A model generated the notes under the pieces. It was not told the DNA's origin, did not search any database, and saw only the letters and a list, made by a program, of their open reading frames with translations. Positions 18,097 to 26,588 of a stretch of 33,694 nt of DNA are shown one piece after another. Within the stretch, counting starts at the first letter, position 1; each line of letters opens with the position of its first letter. Source of the stretch: Kiritimatiellia bacterium (GTDB taxonomy: Bacteria > Verrucomicrobiota > Kiritimatiellia > CAIQIC01 > Lenti-01); assembly GCA_028681135.1 (NCBI GenBank), contig JAQUJC010000035.1:1-33694 (forward strand), read 5' to 3'. A program made the translations under genes and the position numbers.

Positions 18097-20000
18097 CACG
18101 GTCTTTTCATGTATGTGGGTTTGCGCCAGTCCTGGCCGACAGAAGATAAAATGATAGACAAATTTCGCTGCCTTTGCTTTCCTATGCTTGATGAATACTA
18201 CAACCAAACAGAAGGGTCGGCACCCAGAGCGTTCGTCTCTGAGTGGTAAGTCGCTGTATATAAGGGTAATAGGCAATAAGGACCTGAAGCGTTTCAAGGA
18301 ATTGGCCGGTCAGTTTCACTACATGGGCGACGGGCATGCCGGCGGTGATACGATGCGGATGGTCGTGGAGGCCGATGGCGAGTGGATCGCACTATTTCTG
18401 TGGGGGTCGGCCGCCTACCGACTGAAGAACCGCGACACATTCATTGGCTGGAGCAATCCCCAGCGGGCCCAGCGACAGAAGCTCATTGTGCAGAACCGCC
18501 GATTCGTTCTGCTGGTAGACCGCGGCGCTCATCCGAACCTGGCGTCTCGTATTCTCGGACAGATGATTCGTGAGTTGCCCCGACTCTGGCATAAGCGCTT
18601 CGGTTATGAGCCACTGCTGGCAGAGACCTTCAGTGATATCGAAGCCCGGGAAGGGACTTGCTATAAGGCTTCGGGCTGGCAGGAACTAGGCAAAACCAAA
18701 GGCTATTCGCGACACCGCGCCGACTTCTACGTCCCCAATGATCGTCCCAAGAAACTATGGGTGCGCGAACTGCGCAAGGATGCAGCAGCTCTACTGCGCG
18801 CCTTCGAGCTTCCCCCCGAATGCATGGCGGGGGCCAAAAGCGACGCCGATGGGGTGTTGCCTCTGAAGATGCCGCAGACCGAGTCGCTGCATGAGATGCT
18901 CAGGAAAGTGAAGGACCCCCGTGCAAGCAACAGTGTCTTTCACATCGGCGCCATGCTTTCGATCATCGCCATGGCCATACTCAGCGGACATCGGAACATT
19001 GTACAAATCGTACGCTTTGCCGATCGGATGAAGATGCCCCAGCGCATAGCGCTCGGGCTGCCGCGCTTCAAGAAAGGCAGTACATATCGCAAGGTTCCAT
19101 CCTACAGCGCCATCTATAATCTCCTGCGGCAACTGGATGTCGATGAGTTCGCCGAAGGCCTCAGCCAGTGGCTACAGCAGCATACCGGCAGCTTGCCCGC
19201 GGCCTTGGCCCTTGATGGTAAATTCATCCGCGACACTGTCGGAATCGTCTGTCTGGCCGATCATGAAACCGGTGTGCCGCGGGCGATGGCCAAAGCTTCA
19301 AAGACAGAGGGCGAAGGGCACGACTGTGAACTCAAGGCGGCCCAACGAATGATCTGACGGGAGAATGATCTGAGCAACACCATGATTACGGCCGATGCTT
19401 TGCACTGCCAACGGAAAACCGCACGCGACATCGTCTCCCGCGGCGGCGAGTTCATCATTCAGGCCAAGGACAATCAGAAGAAGGTCCACGAGCAGGCTGC
19501 CGTGAAAATCAAGAACCTCTCCCCCTTTTTGCCCAGACACAGAAAGGGCACGGACGCATCGACCAGCGCGACATCGCTATAAAGTCAGTCGACCCCATGG
19601 ACGTGAACTTTCCTCATGTCGAAACGGTCATCAAGGTACGCCGAAAATCATCAAGCGCCAAGAACCCGAGCACCTTCGAGACGAGCTACTACGTCTCCTC
19701 CGCCGCCGCACACACCTATACCGCAAAACAATGGCTGGCGCTCATTCAGGGACACTGGGGAGGCATCGAAAGCCGCAACCACTGGAGAAAGGACGCCTGT
19801 TTACTCGAAGATAAGACTCGCAGCCGCAATCCCACTATCGTGGCCGCTATGGGCATGATCAGAAATGTCGTGCTGTTCTTCTTCACCGATCAGCAGATTC
19901 ACTCCACTCTCACAGGCTTCGTCGAGGCCGTCGCCGCTGATCCGTCAAAGTCCTATTCAATGCTGAAGGCTCGTTCTTGATCCCATATGAAAAGACCGTG
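18097..20000 (+). mobile_element. ISAs1-family insertion sequence with DruA-like domain (decayed)
   Basis: This 1904-bp element is bounded by perfect 14-bp terminal inverted repeats, CACGGTCTTTTCAT at 18097-18110 and its complement at 19987-20000. A 10-bp target duplication TCTGAGAGGG occurs at 18087-18096 and 20001-20010. The length of the duplication fits the 8-10 bp of ISAs1 elements. The element carries a single transposase gene, broken by a nonsense codon and a frameshift. It inserted into the left end of the neighbouring ISKra4-type element: its duplication contains 8 bases of that element's target duplication plus its first two bases. Confidence 0.9.
18191..19980 (+). pseudogene. ISAs1-type transposase with N-terminal DUF4338 (DruA-like) domain, broken
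   Basis: Three pieces together form one transposase of roughly 600 residues. ATG 18191 opens a DUF4338/DruA-like region (about 20-195: QFHYMG, WIALFLWGSAAYRLKNRD, IGWSNPQRAQR, LAETFSD, GTCYKASGW), then an H-repeat/DDE domain with the first Asp in ALDGKF. An in-frame TGA at 19355-19357 interrupts after AQRMI. The same frame resumes with LSNTMITADALHCQ, which holds the second Asp. At the C5T5 tract around 19520-19530 one base appears lost, and the sequence continues in the -1 frame (FAQTQKGHGRIDQRD) to GHWGGIESRNHWRKD with the catalytic Glu and the TGA at 19978-19980. Neither lesion is explained by normal family biology, so the gene is most likely dead. Confidence 0.85.
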
Positions 20001-20074
20001 TCTGAGAGGGATGCAGGACACGGAAGTTACACATCCATGAAATCGTTGTTGCCAAGTGTTTTTTGGGCGTGATG

Positions 20075-20098
20075 CTGTATACATATATATACAGGAGA
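20075..20098 (+). promoter_or_regulatory. AT-rich hairpin covering the ribosome site of the ISKra4 transposase
   Basis: CTGTATA (20075-20081) and TATACAG (20088-20094) form a 7-bp stem with a CATATA loop. The right arm ends inside the AGGAGA ribosome site (20093-20098), six bases before the ATG at 20104. Folding would partly hide the site and limit transposase synthesis, a known strategy of insertion sequences; here it is inferred. Confidence 0.35.
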
Positions 20099-20103
20099 CA
20101 ACC

Positions 20104-21713
20104 ATGCAGCAGAAAACGGAACTGAAGCGGACGGAGATTCTTGATGAGATGCGGCAGATCGAAAGGCTGCGCCAAGGAACCATCAGCGAGCAGTACTACG
20201 GAACAGGCGACAGCCGACAGGGCCCTTACTTCGTGTTGCAGGGCTATGCGGATGGAAAGCACTGGTCGAAGCGCATTCCCAGAGACAAAGTCGAACAAGT
20301 AAAGACCGATCTTGAAGCAGGGGCGCATTTCAAGGGGCTGTGTCGGCAGTTTGCCGAGGTGACCGAGGAAGCCACGGTCATGGAGGATGAGCCGGCCAGT
20401 AAAAAAAAAGCCAGGAAGCACAAGAAGAACGCTTTCGCGAGACCGAATCGTTCCTGAAGACGATCACCGGACAGTATGCTGGCACAGGCATGCTGAATAT
20501 GGCAGCGATAGAAGAGGGGCTTCTGTGCGCTCTGATGCGCGACGGGTGCCAGATTCTGGAGGCGTTCTTCAAGCAGCATGTACCCGAATGCGCCAAAGAG
20601 CGCAAAGAAGGAGAACGGCATTACCGCAAGCGCCATTTGCGGGTCCACAGCGTATTGGGGAAGTTCTCTCTCTGGCGCGACTACTTCTACGACGGGAAAG
20701 ACGGACGAGCGCCGCTGGATGAACAGCTTGGCCTGAAAGACGGGATTACCCCTGGCCTCCAGCGACTGATGAGCCGTTCCGGCTCCATGAGCGGGTCTTT
20801 TGAGCTGGCCCGCGATGATCTCAAGGCTTACTCGCGTCTCGATGTTCCCAGCCGTTCCATACAGCGTATGGCTGCCACAATCGGGCCGGATGTACAGTCG
20901 TGGTTACAGAAGCGAGACCCGGCACAGCTCGATCCGGTACCTGATGTCATGTATGTGAGCTACGACGGCACGCAGGTCCCGACCACCAAGTCCGAGACAC
21001 AAGGCCGCAAAGGAAAACAACCTGACGGGACATCCAAGGGCCGCGAGGTCAAACTCGGATGTGTGTTCACGCAACTGCGGACAATCGAAGGAGAACTCCC
21101 TGATCGGGACCCGAACAGCACCACGTATGTCGCCAGTTTCGATGAGTCGGTCGACTTCGGCGGCATCATTCGGCAGGAAGCGAAGCTGCGCGGGATGGCC
21201 CATGCCAAGAACATTGTGGTGCTGGGCGATGGCGCCCCGTGGATATGGGAAGTGGCACGGGTGAACTTTCCAGATGCGGAATGAATACTCGACCTCTACC
21301 ACGCTTTTGAACACGTCAACGACATGACCGCGCTCATCTATCCGAATGAGTCCGCCGATACCGGCCACGCCAAGAAGTGGCGCAAATGGCTCAAGGCTGA
21401 CAAGATCGACCGCTTTATCAAGGTGATCTCCGATCTCGCCGAGGATAATCCCGGCAAGAAGGACGACATCCTCAAGGCCCTCAACTACTTCATCAAGAAC
21501 CGAGATCGCATGCTTTACGCTACATTCCGAAAGAAGGGATACTTCGTGGGCTCAGGAGTCGTTGAAGCCGGATGCAAAACCGTTGTCGGCAAAAGGGCAA
21601 AGCAATCCGGCATGTTCTGGCATGTAAAGGGCGCCCAAAATGTTCTCTCCACACGCTGCGCCGTCCTCGGAAACATCTTCGACGACTACTGGAAGCAGCG
21701 GAAGGTCGCCTGA
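20104..21713 (+). pseudogene. ISKra4-type transposase, two frames plus a nonsense codon
   Basis: ATG 20104 follows AGGAGA and opens a 117-residue frame ending at 20457. At nine A (20401-20409) the reading can pass to the -1 frame, where EAQEERFRETESFLKTI continues into a long transposase region ending with TGA at 21282-21284. The same frame then resumes (ILDLYHAFEHVND) to 21713. The DDE residues are visible: YVSYDGTQVP, VVLGDGAPWIW, and the Glu in GSGVVEAGCKTVVGKRAKQSG. The A9 shift may be programmed, but the in-frame TGA between PDAE and ILDLYH cannot be, so the copy is probably inactive. Confidence 0.8.
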
Positions 21714-21822
21714 CTCATGCCATCATGTAACTTTCGTGTCCTGCACCCTTCTGAGAGCTTCTGAGGGGGGGGGCTGAGGAAAAACCGTTTCCTATCCGTC
21801 ACCCGTTCGCTACAGTATCGCC

Positions 21823-22374
21823 ATGGTTCTATGGCTCCACTCGGTTTGGTTGAACACCCTGACAGTCAGCCTGCTCCTGCTGTTTACCGGTGCTCCAACC
21901 GCTGGCCCTCCGCCGGCGGCCCAACCGGTCCCGCCGGCCTCCCCGCCCGTTTCCGTGCCAGCCCGCGTATCCGGCACACTGAAAGAGTGGCGGGTCTCCC
22001 CGGGCATGACTGTTCAGGCCGGCCGATGGGTCGCCACCCTCGCCACCCACCCACCGGCCCCCGATCCCCTGCCGCTGCGTCGGAAACTACAGACGAGCGA
22101 ATCCGACCTCGTGGACGTCCGCCGCGCCTATCTGGAAGCCAGGCAGCAGGTGAAAATCGGCGAAACCCCGTCGGCTCCACTGCCGCAGCTCCTCCAGGCC
22201 TTTCAGCATGCCCAGGCCCGTCGCAACACCGCGCTGTCCCGGCTGGAGGCCGCCCAGCACGCCACCGAGCAGCTCCGGCATTACGCCCCCTGCGCCGGCA
22301 CCGTCCGGGACGCCGGCGTCGTCCCCGGCAGCCGCGTGGCCGCCGGTGCCCCCTTACTGTTCATTCAGCCCTGA
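21823..22374 (+). CDS. Minimal HlyD/biotinyl-lipoyl-like exported protein
   Basis: This 183-residue protein has an N-terminal hydrophobic segment (LNTLTVSLLLLFTGAPTAG, about 10-28) that is a signal peptide or membrane anchor, then a proline-rich linker. A first half-lipoyl motif follows (VSGTLKEWRVSPGMTVQAGRWVATL, about 49-73), then a roughly 70-residue Arg/Gln-rich helical hairpin (85-155), and a second half-lipoyl motif (CAGTVRDAGVVPGSRVAAGAPLLFI). This is the core of a membrane-fusion (HlyD/RND adaptor) protein without the beta-barrel and membrane-proximal domains. No transporter gene is adjacent; the left neighbours are insertion sequences. ATG 21823 has no clear ribosome site. An overlapping frame (21831-22508) is a shadow. 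A truncated remnant of a larger adaptor is possible. Confidence 0.6.
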   Translation: MVLWLHSVWLNTLTVSLLLLFTGAPTAGPPPAAQPVPPASPPVSVPARVSGTLKEWRVSPGMTVQAGRWVATLATHPPAPDPLPLRRKLQTSESDLVDVRRAYLEARQQVKIGETPSAPLPQLLQAFQHAQARRNTALSRLEAAQHATEQLRHYAPCAGTVRDAGVVPGSRVAAGAPLLFIQP

Positions 22375-22407
22375 CCCGCTCCCGTACTCTCCCCCGGGTT
22401 GCCGGCA

Positions 22408-22530
22408 GTGGAAAACAATCACCCCGGTTTTTCGGGATTGTCCACACCGTGGGAAATCAAAATTGTGGCCTACGGCTTCGTTACTCAGCTTTCCATATAG
22501 ACGGATAGACATATGTATATATATACATAT
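22408..22530. other. Convergent intergenic region with a bulged hairpin and a perfect AT palindrome
   Basis: Between two convergent genes, GTGGA and CAATC (22408-22420) pair with GATTG and TCCAC (22436-22445) around a short CCG/CGG stem and a T-rich loop, with two small bulges; no T-tract follows, so terminator function is doubtful. Further on, ATATGTATATATATACATAT (22511-22530) is a perfect 20-bp palindrome in otherwise GC-rich DNA. No gene is seen in 22375-22581. Confidence 0.4.
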
Positions 22531-22581
22531 TCCCCATGCCGCGTGCTGCCATTGAAAGGAAAACGGTCCGGCCGGGATCGA

Positions 22582-24141
22582 TCAGCCGTAGGGATGGGGA
22601 TCGATGCCGTAGTGCTTGATTTTGTAGCCCAGGATGCGCGGGGTGGTGCCCAACGCGCGGGCGGCCGCGGCCCGGTTGCCGCGGGTCGATTTCAAGGCAT
22701 CGCGGATCAGGTCGCGCTCGTAGGCACCCACCCTCGTTTTGAGATCGCCGACGGCCGACATACCGCTGGCTTCGGCCGTCTGCAGCGTGGGCGGCAGGTG
22801 ATAGGGATGAATCACGTTGCTCTCGGCCATCAGCACCGCGCGCTCGATACAGTTCTCCAGCTCGCGGATATTTCCAGGCCAGTGATAGCTCATCAGCATG
22901 TCGATCACCGCGCTCGACAGGCGCTGCACATCCTTGCCCTTTTCCTGCGCATATTTCTGAAGAAAGTGGTTTGCCAGCAGCACGATGTCGGCCTTGCGCT
23001 TGCGCAGCGGGGGCACATAGATGGGGAATACACGCAGGCGACAGTAGAGATCTTCACGAAACCGGCCCTGCTGCACCAGCGCCGCCAGGTCGTGTTGGGT
23101 GGCCGCGATCACACGTACATCCGCCTTGCGGGTACGCGTCCCGCCCACGCGCTCGAATTCGCGCTCCTGCAATACGCGCAGCAGCTTGATCTGAATAGAC
23201 GACGGGATATCACCAATTTCGTCCAGCAGCAGCGACCCGCCCTGCGCCAGTTCGATGCGCCCTTTGCGGGCGGCCAGCGCCCCGGGGAACGCCCCTTTTT
23301 CGTGTCCGAACAATTCGCTTTCGATCACGCTTTCCGGCACTGCTGCGCAGTGGGCCTTGACGAACGGTTTGCCCGCTCGCGGGCTGTTGTAATGGAGGGC
23401 ATGGGCCACCAGCGCCTTGCCCGCCCCCGGCTCACCCGTGATCAATACCGCCATCGTGCTCTTTGCCGCCTGCGCCACCTGGTCGTAAACCATCTGCATC
23501 TCGTGCGAATTTCCGATGAGGTTGGTTGGCCGGAACCGGTCCTTGAGTTCCTCTTTCAGGCGCGCATTTTCTTCGGTGAGGCGCTCCTGCGATTCCTGCA
23601 CAGACCGGCGCAGTTTGACGGCCTGGGCGATCATCGAGGCCATAATCGTCAGCACCTGGAGGTCCTGCTCGAGGTCGCGGTGCGGATCGAACCCGCATTC
23701 CGCGCTAAGGGTACCCGCGACCACTTGCGCCACCTTCACCGGCACGCAGATGAAGGAGGACTCGGGGCGCTTGCCACGAGCGGCCTTGTCCCGGAACAGC
23801 GGTGACCGGCTTGTGCGGGGAATGACCGTCGCTTTTCCGCTCAGCGCCACTTGGCCGGTGGCCCCCTCTCCCAGTCGATACCGTCCGCGCCGCGTCTGGT
23901 GCCCGGAACGCCCGTGGGCCGCTTCGATCAGGATATCGCCCGTCGTGCGGTTCAGCACCGTCAGCGTCGCTGCGCTCATATTCAGATGCAACGCCAGCGC
24001 CTCCAGGATGGGGCGAGCCACCTTCTGCAGGTCCAGACTGTGGTCCAATTGCCGACTGATCTCGCCCAGCAATTCGATTTCCCCCGCATGACGTTCGGCG
24101 GACGACAATGAGGAGCAACCGGATAGTGGCTTAGGTTTCAT
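22582..24141 (-). CDS. GAF-AAA-Fis sigma-54-dependent activator (NifA/NtrC-like)
   Basis: This 519-residue enhancer-binding protein has a GAF sensor (about 25-180), a linking helix, a sigma-54-interacting AAA+ ATPase (205-440) and a Fis-type helix-turn-helix (about 475-512, NRAAAARALGTTPRIL). Walker A reads GEPGAGKA (236-243; usually GESGTGKE), Walker B LLLDEIG (304-310), and the arginine finger region REDLYCRLRVFPI is present. The loop that contacts sigma-54, normally GAFTGA, reads GAFPGA with P286. That Thr is nearly invariant and contacts sigma-54, so activation may be impaired or altered. It lies 46 bp downstream of the glutamine synthetase gene on the same strand, probably one transcript, which suggests a role in nitrogen control. 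No receiver domain is present. ATG 24141 has no clear ribosome site. Confidence 0.9.
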   Translation of the reverse strand: MKPKPLSGCSSLSSAERHAGEIELLGEISRQLDHSLDLQKVARPILEALALHLNMSAATLTVLNRTTGDILIEAAHGRSGHQTRRGRYRLGEGATGQVALSGKATVIPRTSRSPLFRDKAARGKRPESSFICVPVKVAQVVAGTLSAECGFDPHRDLEQDLQVLTIMASMIAQAVKLRRSVQESQERLTEENARLKEELKDRFRPTNLIGNSHEMQMVYDQVAQAAKSTMAVLITGEPGAGKALVAHALHYNSPRAGKPFVKAHCAAVPESVIESELFGHEKGAFPGALAARKGRIELAQGGSLLLDEIGDIPSSIQIKLLRVLQEREFERVGGTRTRKADVRVIAATQHDLAALVQQGRFREDLYCRLRVFPIYVPPLRKRKADIVLLANHFLQKYAQEKGKDVQRLSSAVIDMLMSYHWPGNIRELENCIERAVLMAESNVIHPYHLPPTLQTAEASGMSAVGDLKTRVGAYERDLIRDALKSTRGNRAAAARALGTTPRILGYKIKHYGIDPHPYG

Positions 24142-24187
24142 GCGATGGCATCACGGGCCCCATCGGCTGGCGCCCGGCAAGCCGGGA

Positions 24188-26362
24188 TCACTTGATAAAC
24201 AATATCTCTTGATAGGTTGGCAGCGGCCAATCCTCGTCCGGCACAATAAACTCGAGTTGATCGACCACCTCGCGCACGGCATCCATCGCCGGCACAATTG
24301 TGTTATGGCAATGCTGGGCCAAGCGCACCCCATCGCCGTTGCTTTCACGGAAAATGGCTGTGCGCAAAATTTCGTTGCGCAGTTGCAAATTCGCCATCAG
24401 CTCGCACAGCTCATCCAGCACGGTCGTGCAATGCTTCCGTCCCATGTGTTTCAGCGCCAGCGAGGTCTCTGCTAGCTGCTTCTGATAGTCCAATGCCACT
24501 GGGAAAATCATGGTTTTAGAAATTTCGAACACCAAGCGGCCCTCGATAAGGATATCCTTGATGTATTTCTCCAAGTAGATTTCGTTTCGGCTATGGAATT
24601 CCCGGACGGAGAGCACGCCATATTTAGCCAGCACCTCTTCGTTGTCTTTGGTCTGACAGGCCAGGATCGCCTCGGCGGCATGGGACGCATTGGGCAGGCC
24701 GCGTTTTGTCGCTTCCTTCTTCCACTCCTCCGTATAGCCATCGCCATTAAAGATGATCCGTCCGTGTTTGTTCATGATCGTACGGATCACCTGCTGCACG
24801 GCCGCGCCCAGCGTCTCGGGCGTCGTCGCCTGGGCCGCCTCCAGCTCGCTCACGACATAGTCCAGCGATTCCGCCACAATCGTATTGAGAATAACCAGGG
24901 GCCCCGCCACCGATTGACTGGAACCCACCGCCCGAAACTCGAATTTATTTCCGGTGAACGCGAATGGGCTGGTGCGATTCCGGTCGCCGGCATCCTTCGG
25001 CAGCGGCGGCAAGGTATCCACGCCCACCGTCAAGTATCCGGGTTTCTTCGCCTGCCCCTTTCCGCCCGCGGCGATATTTGTGAACACCTCGGTGAGCTGC
25101 TCCCCGAGGAACACCGACAGGATAGCCGGCGGTGCTTCATTGGCGCCGAGCCGATGGTCATTGCCCGCGTGGGCAATCGAGGCCCGCAGCAGCGTAGCAT
25201 GTTTATCCACCGCGCGGATCACCGCCGCGCAAACAGCCAGGAACTGCATGTTCTCATGTGGCGTCTCGCCGGGGTCCAGCAAGTTCAGCGAGGGGGTGCC
25301 CAGCGACCAGTTCAGGTGCTTGCCGGACCCATTGATACCCGCAAACGGTTTTTCGTGCAGCAGGCACGTCATGCCGTACCGCCGCGCCACGCGTTGCAGC
25401 ACTGTCATCGTCAGGTACTGATGGTCCGTCGCGACATTGGCATTTTCGTGGACGGGCGCCAGTTCGTATTGGCCGGGCGCCACTTCGTTATGACGGGTTT
25501 TGACGGGCACACCCAACTTATACAGCTCGCGCTCGACCTCCAGCATGAAGGCCAACACCCGCTCGGGAATCGCGCCAAAGTATTGGTCTTCCATCTCCTG
25601 GCCCTTAGGCGGCTTGGCCCCGAACAGAGTCCGCCCGGCACTGATCAGGTCCGTCCGCGCAAAGAAAAAGTTGCGGTCGATCAAAAAATATTCCTGCTCG
25701 CACCCCGCGGTTGCAATCACATGCTCGGGCTGCGAATGACCAAAGATTTTCAGCAGCCGTTGGGCCTGCGTATTGAGCGCCTGCATCGAGCGCAACAGCG
25801 GCGTTTTTTTATCGAGGGCCTCGCCGGTCCACGAGCAAAATGCCGTGGGAATGCACAGCGTGGTGCCATTCGGATTCTCCAGCAGATAGGCGGGACTGGT
25901 CACGTCCCAGGCCGTGTAGCCGCGCGCTTCAAACGTGGCGCGGATACCGCCCGACGGAAAACTCGACGCATCCGACTCGCCCAAAATCAACTGATTGCCT
26001 GAGAACTCGGCCACCGCGCCCCCCTCGCCATCCGGCGTCAAAAAGCTGTCATGTTTCTCCGCCGTCAGCCCGGTCAAGGGATAGAACACGTGCGCGTAGT
26101 GCGTCGCCCCCTTCTCGATTGCCCAATCCCGCATCGCCGCGGCCACTTCGTCCGCCACCGATACATCCAGCTTTGCCCCCTCGTCGATCGTCCGCCGCAA
26201 GACCTCATATACGCCTTGGGCCAACCGCTTTTTCATCACGCGATCATCGAATACATTCGACCCAAAAACCTCGCGCGCCGGGGTCTTGGAGAAATCCAGG
26301 GCTGGGGTAGTCGCCCGATAATTCGTCACCGCTGCAATTGCATTCAATCTCGATATGCTCAT
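24188..26362 (-). CDS. glnN: Type III glutamine synthetase
   Basis: This 724-residue cytoplasmic enzyme makes glutamine from glutamate, ammonia and ATP. Its length matches GSIII (about 700-730) and is far above GSI (about 470). It has the GSIII start ([18 protein letters not shown]), the family stretch [21 protein letters not shown], the metal-site [30 protein letters not shown], and [18 protein letters not shown] 26362 has AGAGG 9 bases upstream. A sigma-54 activator gene follows on the same strand. The 226-bp region to the divergent argB holds two identical operator-like repeats and a GC palindrome (26401-26421) that would fall in this gene's leader. GSIII is common in Bacteroidetes, cyanobacteria and PVC bacteria. 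Confidence 0.95.
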   Translation of the reverse strand: MSISRLNAIAAVTNYRATTPALDFSKTPAREVFGSNVFDDRVMKKRLAQGVYEVLRRTIDEGAKLDVSVADEVAAAMRDWAIEKGATHYAHVFYPLTGLTAEKHDSFLTPDGEGGAVAEFSGNQLILGESDASSFPSGGIRATFEARGYTAWDVTSPAYLLENPNGTTLCIPTAFCSWTGEALDKKTPLLRSMQALNTQAQRLLKIFGHSQPEHVIATAGCEQEYFLIDRNFFFARTDLISAGRTLFGAKPPKGQEMEDQYFGAIPERVLAFMLEVERELYKLGVPVKTRHNEVAPGQYELAPVHENANVATDHQYLTMTVLQRVARRYGMTCLLHEKPFAGINGSGKHLNWSLGTPSLNLLDPGETPHENMQFLAVCAAVIRAVDKHATLLRASIAHAGNDHRLGANEAPPAILSVFLGEQLTEVFTNIAAGGKGQAKKPGYLTVGVDTLPPLPKDAGDRNRTSPFAFTGNKFEFRAVGSSQSVAGPLVILNTIVAESLDYVVSELEAAQATTPETLGAAVQQVIRTIMNKHGRIIFNGDGYTEEWKKEATKRGLPNASHAAEAILACQTKDNEEVLAKYGVLSVREFHSRNEIYLEKYIKDILIEGRLVFEISKTMIFPVALDYQKQLAETSLALKHMGRKHCTTVLDELCELMANLQLRNEILRTAIFRESNGDGVRLAQHCHNTIVPAMDAVREVVDQLEFIVPDEDWPLPTYQEILFIK

Positions 26363-26588
26363 CTGACTGCCTCTTGGTTGCGTTTAACCCTTCGAATGCC
26401 GTTCCGCTCTGAGCGGGGAACGCCCCCCTCTACGAATCGGGTGTTGTCGCCTCAATGACACAATTTTGTAGCAGTGTAAACCCTAAAGATACAATTTTGT
26501 AGTAATCGTGCCCTGTCCGGCCCGATCGAGACCCGATTATTTTCTTTCCCCGCGCGTCAAAGTGGCCAATAGTGATCCGATTCCTATT
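26363..26588. promoter_or_regulatory. Divergent control region glnN / argB with paired repeats
   Basis: ACAATTTTGTAG occurs twice as a direct repeat (26460-26471 and 26491-26502), 31 bp apart or three helical turns, each embedded in GAyACAATTTTGTAGy. On the plus strand TTGTAG (26466-26471) and TACAAT (26490-26495) with 18 bp between resemble a promoter for argB. On the minus strand TTGTAT and TACAAA, also 18 bp apart, could serve glnN, so the repeats double as promoter parts. A GC palindrome GTTCC-GCTCTGAGC-GGGGAAC lies at 26401-26421 in the glnN leader. Confidence 0.45.

Larger units (their letters stand above)
20009..21748 (+). mobile_element. ISKra4-family insertion sequence (decayed)
   Basis: This 1740-bp element has 23-bp terminal inverted repeats that differ at two positions (20009-20031 and 21726-21748; shared core TGCAGGACACG). 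A 9-bp target duplication TTCTGAGAG is found at 21749-21757 on the right; on the left it survives complete at 18086-18094 and, minus one base, at 20001-20008, because the ISAs1 element landed across this junction. A 9-bp duplication is in the range reported for ISKra4 elements. The original target is a short repeat, CTTCTGAGAGCTTCTGAG. The element carries one transposase gene in two frames. Confidence 0.85.

Noticed and set aside
19510-19540. Programmed -1 frameshift at the C5T5 tract of the ISAs1 transposase
   Set aside because: The tract does not form a good slippery heptamer in phase, ISAs1 elements normally use one frame, and a nonsense codon already precedes it. Loss of one C is more likely.
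19355-21284. TGA as a sense codon, since both transposases are interrupted by in-frame TGA
   Set aside because: TGA is the plain stop of many intact genes here, including the synthase, fructokinase, sucrose phosphatase, argB and cupin genes. Independent nonsense decay is simpler.
26554-26569. Sigma-54 promoter on the minus strand for glnN (TGGCCACTTTGACGC)
   Set aside because: The GG-N10-GC spacing is right, but the TT before GC is absent, the leader would be about 190 bases, and it lies 20 bp from the argB start.
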